NCBI GenBank assembly: GCA_026119855.1
Contig: JAOWBW010000191.1
Coordinates: 1,364,001-1,428,000, forward strand
Direction of reading: 5' to 3'
Origin: Campanula takesimana
Taxonomy: Eukaryota > Streptophyta > Magnoliopsida > Asterales > Campanulaceae
Length of the DNA stretch: 64,000 nt
Shown: positions 31,080-41,993 of the stretch, in pieces
Numbering within the stretch: position 1 is the stretch's first letter
Layout: every line of letters starts with the position of its first letter
Position numbers and translations under genes: made by a program
Notes under the pieces: model-generated
Told to the model about the DNA's origin: nothing
Databases searched by the model: none
What the model saw: the letters and a program-made list of their open reading frames with translations, nothing else

Positions 31080-32440
31080 GTTTATTGCAAAATTGACATG
31101 CGTACTTACAGTTTTTTTCAATTTGACTTGCAAACTTTGGAAACATCAAATGTGTGTCGCGTACTTAGTGTTTTGAAAATTTTGATACAACTTTTTTAAC
31201 ACCCGTTAAAAATATAACGCGACACTCCATAGAAGGGGTAAAAGTGTAAGTAATAAAACTTAAAGTCCTAAAAAAAACCTCTTGTAATTAGAATCCATAA
31301 GTATTAAATTAGAACCCATAATCCATCTTGTTCAAATGGGTTTAATGTTCATCTAAACCATGCTTATGAGAAAAGGGAAGAAGGCATGAGCTGCAAACCT
31401 TTTGGTCACCGGAATCCATGGAGTATATGGGAAGAAGGTAACCAGAACACAGAGGTAAAACGAGTGCCCCCTCCAGATCTACCTCTCAATCAACGCGAAA
31501 ACGATTTCTCCTCTCCAAAACGATTCAACCGACGTGAAAAAAACAATCACCAGCCTTGAAACACGACACCGGTCACCTCTGTCTACTCCGGCGATCATTA
31601 CCATCGTCGGTGACACCCCAGCGAGACAAACGAGCACCTCAGACGGCTTCGCCTCAACGAAACGAAATCAGTGGTGTAAAAATCATCATCAATTGAGCTG
31701 AAACGCGCCAGCAATAGCGTCCTGAAGTTTCGGCACGATTTCCGCTCGTTGGCACCGTCGTTCCGTCAAGTCCATCGTCGCCATCGATTACCACTATTAC
31801 CGCCGGTGATTTAATAAGCAAACGCCGGCGGGTAACCTGACCCGTGATGAATTGTCAAAGTGAAGGGCTTGTTGTCCGAGGTAAATGTATAAGAAGCACT
31901 GAAACCGCACATCGAGGAGATGAACACCATTAAAGATATGAAAGGTGCCGAGAACAGAGTGAATAGCCATTTTTTCTCAGCTCCCATTATTGTAATTGAG
32001 TAGGGCATAATGCGAAAAAGATTGAAAAATTTTGAAATTTAAGATCATGGAATTGATTAGTGGGTTGAATTGGATTTCTTTGTGTGTGTAATTTGAGTAT
32101 GGGTAATCTGATGAAAATTGGTTTAATCTCAATAGCGTTGAGAAACTTGGGCAGACCAATTTGGGGTTTGTAGGTGTAGATTTTGGGAAGAAGAGTGTCA
32201 ATAGAGTAATGCCTTAATGAGTGTTGAAATCTGCAATCTTAGGACATTAAGTTTTATTCCTTACACTTTTACCCCCTATATGGAATGTTCCGTTATGTTT
32301 CTAACGGGTGTTAAAAAAAGTTGTATCAAAATTTTCAAAACATTAAGTACGCAACACACATTTGATGTTTCCAAAGTTTGCAAGTCAAATTGACAAAAAC
32401 TGAAAGTACGCATGTCAATTTTGCAATGAGTAAACAACCA
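31080..32440. mobile_element. Mutator-like inverted-repeat element carrying a host gene fragment (Pack-MULE candidate)
   Basis: Arms of about 195 bp (31,080-31,275 and 32,240-32,440) are inverted copies of each other. They share GCAAAATTGACATGCGTACT, CAAACTTTGGAAACATCAAA and AACACCCGTTA. Long terminal inverted repeats of this look are typical of Mutator-like elements. The core holds no transposase but a fragment of a plant gene on the minus strand. The outer limits are uncertain: similarity on the right may extend to about 32,590, and I could not confirm a 9-bp target duplication. Confidence 0.6.
31780..31987 (-). pseudogene. Captured 5' end of a GT14 / GlcAT14-like glycosyltransferase gene
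   Basis: From the ATG at 31987 (minus) the frame reads MGAEKKWLFTLFSAPFISLM, a short basic N-terminus and a membrane anchor. A luminal stem and the motif YPPAFAY follow, then a TAA at 31811-31813 and, in the same frame, ITGGNSGNRW. This is the N-terminal layout of plant family-14 glycosyltransferases (beta-glucuronosyltransferases GlcAT14, acting on arabinogalactan proteins in the Golgi), where the tyrosine is normally followed by another. The TAA therefore looks like a Tyr codon turned stop. Only about 70 codons of a protein normally near 400 residues are present. Upstream, 31,988-32,200 resembles that gene's 5' leader. Family recognition is from memory of the motif pattern. Confidence 0.6.
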
Positions 32441-32706
32441 AAATGGCCCGCCTACTATATGAATACAACCAAAATCACCCACGTACAATTTAAACTACCA
32501 AATCAACCTGCGTACTATGTATTAATAAGCTAAATCAACCCAAATCGTTAGTATACGTTAATAGATATTAACGAATGTTAAAAATTTAACGGATATTAGA
32601 ACCAAAATTTTAAATATATTAAAAATACATTGAAAATGCATGCTCATGTGGAAGTTAAGTGGGTTACAATGTAAAACATAAAACATACAGTATTAAACTT
32701 TAATAT
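32441..32706. other. Flank between inverted-repeat element and copia-C
   Basis: AT-rich, containing degenerate repeats of CCAAAATxxCCC and ACGTTAATAGATATTAACG-type palindromic sequence, possibly an outer part of the Mutator-like arm. The last five bases AATAT (32702-32706) are one copy of the copia-C target duplication. Confidence 0.4.
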
Positions 32707-33196
32707 TGTTGGGTTTCGTAGTAACATGCGCAGCGGAATATAGCATTTAAAATTTATGAAACCCAAAGCCTATAGATCCATTTATATGATTAAGTCAAAA
32801 TATATCTACGATGAATATAAGAATACTAACCCTTGAAGCGTTTGATTTAACAACCTTGAATTCGATGGAGCTTTTCAAACTTGATCACGAACACAATCAC
32901 GAACAAGATCACGAACTTGGAGATGATAAGCTTCACCCTCTAACGGTATCCACACCACGAACGATTATCAAAAAGCTCTTGATCATGGTTGCTAGACCAA
33001 TATGTGAAAACTCTTTTCACAAAGATGAACTATATAGAATTAATATGTGTTCTTGTTCTTCACAATTATGATCTTAGAACAAGAAAATAGTCTCTCAAAC
33101 TCTTTGGAGGCTTTCACAATGCATAGGACTGATTAGGTCTGTTATAGGCTGTTTATATACTTGTTAGACCTACTCCAAATAGGTAACAAGTGATTA
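32707..33196 (-). repeat. Copia-C 3' LTR, piece 1
   Basis: Begins TGTTGGGTTTCGTAGTAACA (plus strand) and matches 56963 onward. It ends with TTA (33194-33196), the CACTA target duplication. Confidence 0.9.
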
Positions 33197-33599
33197 CACT
33201 ACAAGAAAATCACGTTTTAGCGACGGAAATATCCGTCGCTAAAAGCTAAAATTCCGTCGCTAAACAACTTTACCGACGGAAAAAATCTATCGTTAAAACA
33301 TTTGTCGCTAAATTTCAACGACAGATTTTTGGGCCGTCGTTAAAGTAACGACGGATTATTCCGTCGGAGAGCTAAAAAATTCCGTCGCTAATGTTAAAAA
33401 AAACCGGCCAAATTTCCTTCAAAACGACCAAATTAACGACGGATTTAGCTGCAAATATATCCGTCGCAAAATTGACATTTTATATTTAAAAAATTATGTA
33501 TATATTTTTAGATTTTTAAATATATATATTTATTCTAAATATTTTTATTAAGAATAAATTATAATGTAAATCAATTTAATCAGTTTTTTATTTTTCTTG

Positions 33600-33790
33600 T
33601 TTTTAAATCAGTCCCTTAACTTTTTTTATTCTCAATTCAGTCCCTTAACTTTTTGTATTCTCAATTCAGTCCCTTAACTTTTTGTATTCTCAAATCAGTC
33701 CCTTAACCTTTTTATTCTCAAATCAGTCCCTTAACTTTTTGTATTCTCAAATCAGTCTCTTAACCTATTTTATTCTCAAATCAGTCCGTC
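33600..33790. repeat. Tandem repeat, about 30-bp unit, inside CACTA
   Basis: Six to seven copies of a unit containing CAGTCCCTTAACTTTTTGTA. Confidence 0.8.
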
Positions 33791-33795
33791 ATATT

Positions 33796-34640
33796 TCAAC
33801 AATTACAATTTGAACCATCACCATTAACCACCACCACCACAACCACCATCCATCCACCACCACCACAACCACCATCCATCACCACCACCAATTGTTGTGG
33901 CGAATCCAGATTTACAAAACAAAAATCAACAAAACCCAGATCTACACACACACACACAAGAACAGATTTAAAAAAATAGAACTCAAACAAGAAGATAGAA
34001 AGAGAGACGGAGTATGGGGAGAGAGAGAAGGAGAAAGAGAAGCCACTAGAACCCAGATCTACCAATTTTTGTGGCGAAGAAGACGACGTTGAGGAGGGCG
34101 TTTCAAATTCCGGCTTACTCCAAATCAACAACAATGGCCGCCTCCGACACCGACGACGTCTTCTCCAAGCTCTCAGTCCATCCCTTCCGATCTCCTCTCC
34201 GAATCTCACTCCGCCGCCGGTTGGGCTTCCCTTCACAAACTACAACCCGCCGTTCACCGGCGTTTTCTTCAACCGCACCATCCCGTCGTCCAAACCCACC
34301 CAACGTCACTCTCCGACGCTAATCGCCGCCCACCGCCGCCTCCTAGCCACCACACTGATCGACGACCCGGCTAATTACATGTTTGCCCTCGCCTCCAGGC
34401 ACTTCCGTCGAGGAAGAGGGGGCAGAAGTAGGGGCAGGGCAGGGCGGCGTGGTGGTGGCAGAGGACGAGGTCGGCGTGGAATGGATTACTCAGCGGTGAA
34501 AAGAAGAGAGAGGGAGAAGAAAACGTGAAGGCTGAAGAAGAGAGAGAGGGAGAAGAAGGACGTGGGGGAGGTGAGGGAGAAGAGGGAGGCGGATAGAGTT
34601 AGGAAAGAAGTAATAGGGTTTTGTTTGTTTTGATGAATTT
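33796..34640 (+). other. GC-rich insert in CACTA, possible captured gene 5' region
   Basis: This stands out from the AT-rich element around it. It has a (ACC)n/(CCA)n stretch, CA and GA runs, and then a plus-strand ATG at 34,134 (MAASDTDDVFSKLSV) whose frame becomes arginine-rich and ends at 34,322. Another frame carries PTLIAAHRRLLATTLIDDPA and a Gly/Arg-rich tail. Codon-like composition and a leader-like purine/pyrimidine stretch suggest a captured exon with frameshifts. I do not recognise the parent gene. Confidence 0.3.
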
Positions 34641-35499
34641 GGGTTCGTTGGATCTGTTAGATCAATGGTCCATATTGATTTATGAGTCAATCCATGTGAA
34701 CAACAATAAGCCAATCAAAGTGAAGTGTATTTGTGTTTTCTTGGATGAATTTGGGCCACTAGATTCAATTATAAATGATGTATTTAATGGTGAAGATGTT
34801 GCTTAGACTAGTGATACATGTAAATATAATATTTAGTTATGTGACACTTTTTTTTTTCAAACTAAAAAAATATTTATTAACAATAATAATTAGTTAATAA
34901 TAATAATAATAATAATAATACATGTTAATAGAATAATAATAATTGCTTAACAACATAGCATAATAATAGCAATATATAATAATAACAACAATAATAATAA
35001 TAATGAAAGTATATAAAAGAAAAATTGGGACGGATAATAGCATATACTTATATATATATATAATCCGAAAATAAAAATAATTGTTTTAAAAAGTAAAAGG
35101 TTGTTTTCGAGTCCTAAACGGACTGGGATGGCCGAAAAGCATCATACGTCATGGCTAAGCGATGAGTCTTGTTCGTGACGAAATTCCCTTTCCGAAAAGT
35201 ACTCATAATAGCCATTCTGAGCCCGGACGACCAAACTGCAAAATCCTGCCGCAACTTCGTCGATACGATCCGCGAACCTTCCTACATCACATATACACCA
35301 TGTACCCTTACCGTATACATACCAATTATATTTTAATTGACTAGAGTAATATCTATTTAGATTAGTAAATTCTATAGTTCCTACATCACATATTTTTTTA
35401 TTTATTTTTTTTAATTTTTTATTTCACCCCCAACTTTTTTTTCACCTAACAAATGTAACGCTTATTATAACGCAATGTAACACTTTTTTTTTTCAAATA

Positions 35500-36185
35500 T
35501 AACATTTTTTTATAAAGGAATGTAACACTTTTTTTTCAAATGTAACATTTTTTTTTTCAAATGTAACATTTTTTTAAAATGTACCACAATTTTGCTGCAA
35601 TAGATTAATGTAACATATAATATTGATAACTAAACTAATGTCACGCTTTTTATAAAAGAATGTAACACTCTTTTTTTCAAATGGAACACTTTTTATTATA
35701 TTAACAAACTAAAAAGAGAAAGAATAGAGATAAATAAGGTGTAAATAAAATAGGAGGGAGGTGATATTTATAGTTATTAAAATAGTCAAGAAATAATATA
35801 AAAAATTCAGTCTCGGTTAGATTAAAGATAACATAAAGATTGATAACTAAACCAATGTCACACTTTTTATAAAGGAATGTAACACTATTTTTTTCAAATT
35901 TAACACTTTTTTTTTTCAAATGTAACATTTTTTTTTAAATGTATCACAATTTTGCTGCAATAGATTAAGATAACATAAATATTGACAACTAAACTAATGT
36001 CAAACTTTTTATAAAAGAATGTCACACTATTTTTTTCAAATGGAACACCTTTTATAATATTAACAAACTAAAAAGAGAAAGAATAAAGAGAATTAATGTG
36101 TAAATAAAATAGGAGGAGGGAGGTGATATTTATAATTAGTAAAATATTCAAAAAATAATATAAAAAATTCGGTCTCAGTTAGATT
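35500..36185. repeat. Imperfect direct duplication of about 350 bp inside CACTA
   Basis: Segments 35,500-35,822 and about 35,870-36,185 share the order CTAATGTCACxCTTTTTATA, ACAAACTAAAAAGAGAAAGA, GGAGGTGATATTTATA and TCGGTCTCAGTTAGATT-like ends. It is AT-rich and non-coding. Confidence 0.7.
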
Positions 36186-36413
36186 TCTAACGAAAAGAAA
36201 TGGTTAGTTTGAAAAACTGGCATTTCGAATTGGCGGATTTTTCCAAATAATATATGAATTCAAATAACTTTATAATTTACCAATTAATATAATTAATTAA
36301 CATTTTAAGTGTGCCCCATATTTTTATCATGTTTGGCCTTACTTCATTTACGTTTGAGTTAGACTTAACAATTAGAGCTATTAATAATCATGCATTTACT
36401 TGTTTTTATTTAA

Positions 36414-36439
<26 letters not shown>

Positions 36440-36446
<7 letters not shown>

Positions 36447-36900
36447 CCGTCGCTAAGCCGTCGCTATTCCGTCGCTAAAGTTAACAGAAAAAAAATATCA
36501 AAATATTTTTTTTATTAATATAGCGACGGAAAACATCCGTCGTTAAGAAATAAATGAATAATTGTACAAATCCGTTGCTATTCCGTCACTAAAGTTAAAA
36601 GAAAAAATATCAAATTATTTTTTTATTCATATAGCGACGGAAAATATCCGTCGTTAAGAAGTAAATAAATAATTGCATAAATCCGTCGCTATTCCGTCGT
36701 TAAATTTTAAAGAAAAAATATCAAATTATTTTTTTATTCATATAGCGACGGAATTTATCCGTCGTTAAGAAGTAAATGAATAATTGCAAAAATCCGTCGC
36801 TATTTCGTCGCTAAACTTTAAAGAAAAAATATTAAATTATTTTTTTATTAATATAGCGACGGAAAATATCCGTCGCTAAAGTTCCAAGAATAATTTATTA
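36440..36900. repeat. Tandem repeat, about 110-bp unit, subterminal in CACTA
   Basis: Four copies, each with ATCCGTCGCTATTCCGTCG, a spacer AAAGAAAAAATATCAAATTA and TATAGCGACGGAAAATATCC. The repeated CGACGG sites probably serve transposase binding (inference from En/Spm biology). Confidence 0.75.
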
Positions 36901-37147
36901 TATCCGTCGTTAATCCGTCGGTAGGTTGTCGGGAAAAATGCGCGCACTTTTTTGCCGCCTTTATTACGACGGATTAGTGTCGGAAAATAGTCCGTCGCTA
37001 AATCCGTCGCTAAAACAGTCGGTAATGTGGTCGTTGACAGCTTATTGCTATTCCGTCGCTATTCCGTCGCTATTCCGTCATTTTTAGCGACGGAATAGCA
37101 TCCGTCGCTAATTTCCGTCGGTATTTGACAGTTTTCTTGTTGTGTTA

Positions 37148-37928
37148 AACCCGCAAGAAAACGTATTAGGAAAATCCCTGTCAAAACAGGACTAAAGGTC
37201 CGACCGGGTATTGATCCTGGTCCAGCCGGATCCCTCAAGGTCCGCCCGGGTCCTTTGGGTGGTCCGACCGGACCTCTCCCTTTTCCAATTTTCTCCTCTA
37301 ATTTCCTAATATTCCTTAAAGGCCCTTTGACCCATAAATCCAACTAAGTCCTTTTAAGATTCATTCTAATGTGTGTGACTCTTTAGGATTGCACTAAGTT
37401 GGAAATAGATATAAACTCATAAGATATGATTAGGTTCTAGCAAACAGTCATACCTACCAAATTAGTGTAACTATATAAGTTCGTATCCTTTATAGAACAT
37501 ATTACAATCTCTTTGTTCACGATGTCTATTGAACGTAAGCCATGGTCAATGGTCAACTTACATAGTTCAATGCTTTCTCGATCCCGAATGTATTGATAAG
37601 ACAAATCTTATTTGAGCACGGCCATGCATTTCGTCAATACCATTCATCGAGTGGCCAAAGCTTGACATCTCTCTTGACGAGGAATAAATCCCATCTTGAC
37701 TTATCACTCTTCCCTACATGATTCCGATTACGCCAATCATATTCTTTATAGCTACCCAGTTAGGGGTAACGTTTGAATATGTCAAACGTAATGTTCATCA
37801 AGTGGAAGACTGTAATAATCTCAGGTCTTAAAGATTCAAGTGATATAACTATATGAGATTTAATTATGCCATTGTGACCATGACATAAATCTCATACGGG
37901 TTAGTCCAGTATTTCTTCTCCAACAATT
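37148..37928 (-). repeat. Copia-C 3' LTR, piece 2
   Basis: Matches 57,453-58,233 of the partner LTR. It contains a cluster of GGTCCGACCGG, GGTCCAGCCGG and related palindromic motifs at 37,196-37,275. It ends with CAATT (37924-37928), the Tat target duplication. Confidence 0.9.
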
Positions 37929-38946
37929 TGTAGATACCCCGGGGGCGGGGCCACGGCTTTAGGCTCGAGCGCGTGAGTCACCCTAGGATGTCTAATTGAT
38001 GTTTTAAGAGTCGCCACCCAGGTTTTTGAGGAACGTAAGAAAACCTAATGTTTATGATCCTAAGTTTGATTTACGAAAACATAGATTCTTTGGGATGAGG
38101 GGTTCGGGGGTTAGGTTACGAAATGGGAAGTACTTAAACACCCATTTCGCCCGAGCAAAGTCGGTCTTGTTTGTTCATAATTCACTTTTTAAGATAAATG
38201 TGTTCTTCCTATTAAAATAATGATAAAAAGGGGTTTTAGAGTTTGAAATGTAGGGAGATGACTCCTAGGCCAATTCAATGTAATGAAAGGACCGTTGGTG
38301 TCATGTCCCAAATGGTTTTGGGTGATTGCACATTTGATTTGAAGAAGAAGAAGAAGAAGAAGAAGAAGAAGAAGAAGGAGAGGAGAAATGTTTAAGACCT
38401 TTACCTATAGTATCCTTCAAAAAGAATCTCTTGTGAAGCCTTGAAGAAGAGATTGAATACTTTGTTGAAGAAGTCCCAAGAAAAGTCTATGAAATAAGTG
38501 AGTAAAAAGGTTTGAAAGTAATGATTTTTCCAAGTCCTCCTCCAATGATGGATTGGAGGGGTTTTTATAGTTTAAAAGTGACTGTTTTTGGAGCCAAACG
38601 GAGTCTCCAAGAAATCTTTCCCGGGCAAAATCATGTATAATGAGCAAGGGAGAGATTCTTGGGCAGAATCTGTAACTGACACGCCCCAGAAGCGCGCGCA
38701 TCCCACCTAGGCGGAGGAAGGGCGCGCGTCTGTCCTCAAGGGGCGGAGGCGCGCGACTCTGAGAAGCAATTTCTGACAGAATGGACTAGAAAGTTAGAAC
38801 TGTTATTCAGTTTAGCCCCGGGACTTAATGGAGTCCGTCTGGAACTTAACCAAAGTAACAGAAACTAACAGGAAACACTTAAAAGAGGGAGAAACACAAA
38901 ATCAAGTGTGCAATCGGGGTGAGCGGTCCAAGGCGGGGTGTCTACA
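37929..38946 (-). repeat. Tat-PMD 3' LTR
   Basis: 1018 bp with a (GAA)n microsatellite at about 38,341-38,378 (longer than in the partner) and a CGCGCG cluster at 38,690-38,755. AAGAGTCGCCACCCA at 38006-38020 repeats the core of the PBS. Confidence 0.9.
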
Positions 38947-39253
38947 GAGCCCCTCGGCGGTGTGGATTGCGAAGCAAACGCACCGACGAAAGACAGACAT
39001 CCGCCTAGGACATCACCAAGAAAAGGAAAAGACTCGATAAAAGCAGGAATTTGAAATTGCGGAGGATAGAGGTGCGCTCCCTGTGTGAGCGGCTTTGAGA
39101 GATAAGGGTGCGCTCCCTGTGTGAGCGGCTTTGCCAATAGCGGGATCCGTTTGCTGGAAGCGGGATCTGTTTGCTGGAAGCGGGATCTGTTTGCTGAGAG
39201 CGAGATCCGTTTGCTAGAAGAGGGACCTGTTTGCTGATAGCGAGGTCCGTCTA
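38947..39253 (-). other. Tat-PMD sequence between 3' LTR and minisatellite
   Basis: The LTR-proximal end is purine-poor on the plus strand (GAGCCCCTCGGCGG), so the minus strand offers a weak polypurine tract (CCGAGGGGCTC). Two copies of GTGCGCTCCCTGTGTGAGCG (39,071-39,132) and then several GCGGGATCTGTTTGCT variants lead into the 29-bp array. Confidence 0.6.
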
Positions 39254-39960
39254 CTGGAATGCGGGACCCGGAGGACCGTTTGCTGAAGTGCGGGACCCGG
39301 GGGACCGTTTGCTGAGGTGCGGGACCCGGGGGACCGTTTGCTGAGGTGCGGGACCCGGGGGACCGTTTGCTAAAGTGCGGGACCCGGGGGACCATTTGCT
39401 GAAGTGCGGGACCCGGAGGACCGTTTGCTGAAGTGGAGGACTGTTTGTTGAGGTGCGGGACCCGGAGGACCGTTTGCTGAGGTGCGGGACCCGGGGGACC
39501 GTTTGCTGAAGTTCGGGACCTAGAGGACCGTCTGTTGAAGTGTGGGACCCGAAGGACCGTCTGCTGAAGTGCGGGACCCGGGTGACCGTTTGGTGAAGTG
39601 CGGGACCCGGGGGACCGTTTGCTGAAGTGCGGGACCCGGGGGAGCGTTTGCTGAAGTGCGGGACCCAGAGGACCGTTTGCTGAGGTACGGGACCCGGGGG
39701 ACCGTTTGCTGAGGTGCGGGACCCGGGGGACCGTTTGCTGAGGTGCGGGACCCGGGGGACCGTTCACTGAAGTGCGGGACCCAGAGGACCGTTTGCTGAA
39801 GTGGAGGACTGTTTGTTGAGGTGCGGGACCCGAAGGACCGTTTGCTGAGGTGCGGGACCCGGGGGACCGTTTGCTGAAGTGTGGGACCCGGAGGACCGTT
39901 TGCTGAAGTACGGGACCTAGAGGACCGTCTGCTGAAGTGCGGGACCCGGAGGACCGTTTG
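39254..39960. repeat. 29-bp minisatellite, about 24 units
   Basis: The unit is GACCGTTTGCTGAAGTGCGG plus a GACCCGGGG tail. Units start at, for example, 39303, 39332 and 39361 (period 29). Variation includes AGAGGACCGTCTGTTGAAG-type units and two longer blocks around 39,420-39,450 and 39,790-39,820, suggesting higher-order duplication. Tandem arrays in the 3' part are common in Tat/Ogre/Retand elements. The long minus-strand frames across it are a by-product of the repeat. Confidence 0.85.
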
Positions 39961-40598
39961 CTCTGGATGGATGTGGATTTTGTTCGATGAAGAAGCAGTG
40001 ATTCTGTGGCTCATCCCGGACCAAATTGTTGTCGTGAGTCGTACTTTGACTGTTTGACTTTGACTTTTGACGGGGTGCGGGCACAGTTGACTGCGGAGTG
40101 CTTTGTGCTGGGGATGAATTGTAAAAAACTGATCTTTTGAGAAAAATGAAAGACACCCTACTTTGAGTGTGAGTTTCTATCCTATTTCAGTTTTTAGACC
40201 TGCCTTAAAGGCGGACCAAATTAATGTGTGCCCTTCCGAGTGCTTGCTGCCGTCGTTTTGAGCTTCTCTTGTTGGTGGGATTGATCTTTTCTGTAGATAG
40301 AAGGCGTTTGAACGTGCCTGGGCTTCCTTCTTGAACTGATAAAGGCTGTTTCTGGAGCATCTACCATCTGGGATGCGGGCACTTCCTCTCTTGGATAGGG
40401 GACGCGCGCGCCTTGTATACCGGTGTCGGGAGGCGCGCGCCACTGGGAGGCGAAATTCAGGGCCTGATATTTGCTGACCAAAAGATGCTCCAACAGCTAT
40501 AATATCAGCTTCTGGTCGACTATTCGATTCCAACAGCCATTTTCTGTCATTTTTTAACACCATTCTATTACCCAATCTTGCTTATAACCTTCTTTCCC

Positions 40599-41993
40599 AT
40601 GGCCTCCAACCTTTTTAGTCTTGATGCCGAGGTTGTCAAGAGTTACGAGAAGGAATTGTCGACCTTCGTGTATTCTTTTAAGACCCATCCCAAAAATGCC
40701 TTCATCAAAGACTTCGGGCTTCGAATTCTCTTTACTTTGCGGACATTGAAGCCGGATTGGGACTTGTTGAAGGCTGCTGCAGCCTTTTGCGATTGTGATA
40801 GCCATACGTTCAACTTTTCGGCTAATGAAATGGTGCCGACCGTTGATGATTTTGGGGCCATTTTGGGTATGCCTTTGGCCGGTCGGATTGCCGTCCCCGA
40901 GTATCACCGCGGGGTTGTTGATTCTTGGGTTGATATTCTGAATCTCCCTGTTGGAGAAGTGAAGAAGATGATGCACGGGACCGTTGTTGACATAACTGAG
41001 CTTCCGATGTTTTTCAGTTTGCATTCGGAAGATGTCGCGGTTCAGTCCTTTAAGAGAAATGCCATGGCTGTCTGCCTTTTCAGCGAGGTTTTGTTTGTCA
41101 CTTCCCTGGGTACTGCGGATGCGCAGTAGGCTGAAATTGTGTTGCAGGCGAAAGGACAGCGATTTAGCATAATCCCGCTCATTTTAGGAGAGACCTTGCA
41201 TGGTTTGGACGAATTGCACCGTACGGGCGAGATGCGACGGGGAAGCCCCTTGCTTTTGACCATATGGCTTCGGGAGGATTTCAGGCTTTATGCGTTGGAT
41301 GGCGACCTTTCTCCTTTTGCTGTTCATAGGCGTCGGTTGCTGATTAGAGATTTGACCGAAGAGGGTTGGAGGAGAATTTTTTCTTCTCGCCTTACAGCTG
41401 ACATTGAATGGTGTCCTTGGGGTCTTCGCCCTTTTGTGGAGTGGACCTTCGGTTTTCAGCATGTGGTTTTACCCGGATTGAGGGACTCTTCGTTTTATCA
41501 GCCAGAACGGGTTCTGAGACAGTTTGGTCGTCAGCAAATAATTCCTTTTTCGAGGAATGGGGTACTTCGTCCAGTTTCTTATATGGGTCCGGACTTCTCG
41601 AATGAGCTCCAAACGGCTTGGGGGGATGATCGTGACTGTTGGGCTTCCGCTCCATTGCACCGGGGCAGTATTTTTCTTCCCGAGAGTTACTTGGATCATT
41701 TGCTTGGTACCGTCTACTGTGGCATTACTTGGGTAGATGCTCTTCGGGCTGAGTTGTTAGGAAGGGATTTTGAGCCCAGCAGTGCTTTGAGATACAAGGA
41801 AGCTGCTGCTGACGTGAACAACATTCTGACCGACCCTTTCGGTACCCCTTTGGATGATTTTTATGCTCGGAGGCGCTCGGTTGCGCAGAAGATATCGGTC
41901 CGCATCAGAGTCCCTAGGCCTCCCAAGAAGAGTAGGATTGATGGCTGTTCGGGTGGTCCTTCAAAGGCCAAGAGAAAATTAGATTTTTCCTAG
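40599..41993 (+). pseudogene. Plant mobile domain (PMD) protein, antisense ORF of the Tat element, one internal stop
   Basis: From ATG 40599 (CCCATGGC context) the frame stays open to a TAG at 41127-41129 and then to the stop at 41991-41993, about 464 codons. The first part has FGLRILFTLRTLKPDWDLL, VPTVDDFGAILGMPLAG and LHSEDVAVQSFKRNAMAVCL. The second has IIPLILGETLHGLDELHR, WLREDFRLYALDG, WCPWGLRPFVEWTFGFQHVV and a basic tail (RVPRPPKKSRIDG). This is the aminotransferase-like plant mobile domain of MAIN/MAIL proteins, known also as an extra antisense ORF in Tat elements. Host PMD proteins act in transposon silencing and genome stability; the role of the element copy is unknown. It lies opposite to pol, with a TATA-like GCTATAAT about 100 bp upstream. 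Confidence 0.8.

Larger units (their letters stand above)
33197..37144. mobile_element. Non-autonomous CACTA (En/Spm) transposon, 3.95 kb
   Basis: It starts CACTACAAGAAAATCACG and ends TTTTCTTGTTGTG, with the 3-bp duplication TTA on both sides (33194-33196, 37145-37147); the empty site is seen intact in the partner LTR near 57,452. Subterminal regions (33,217-33,470 and 36,446-37,130) are packed with both orientations of TAGCGACGGA, often as hairpins with the reverse copy. These are the likely transposase binding sites. No transposase domain was recognised. The interior has tandem repeats, (TAA)n microsatellites and a GC-rich segment that may be captured host DNA. Confidence 0.9.

Noticed and set aside
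32811..33071. 86-aa ORF in the copia-C LTR, repeated at 57067-57327
   Set aside because: Within paired LTRs, without recognisable product; likely non-coding.
33796..34236. 146-aa minus ORF in CACTA with long Val/Gly and Phe/Ser runs
   Set aside because: Composition follows from (ACC)n and GA/CA runs on the other strand; not credible as protein.
39254..39960. CRISPR-like look of regularly spaced direct repeats
   Set aside because: There are no unique spacers; the 29-bp units abut each other, and the host is a plant.
38865..40156. Minus-strand frames of 300, 164 and 79 aa full of 'GPALQQTV' and 'RVPHF' repeats
   Set aside because: They are the translation of the 29-bp minisatellite, which happens to lack stops in some frames; 29 is not a multiple of three and no domain appears.
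41184..41699. Minus-strand ORFs opposite the PMD gene
   Set aside because: Shadows of the PMD frame without any domain.
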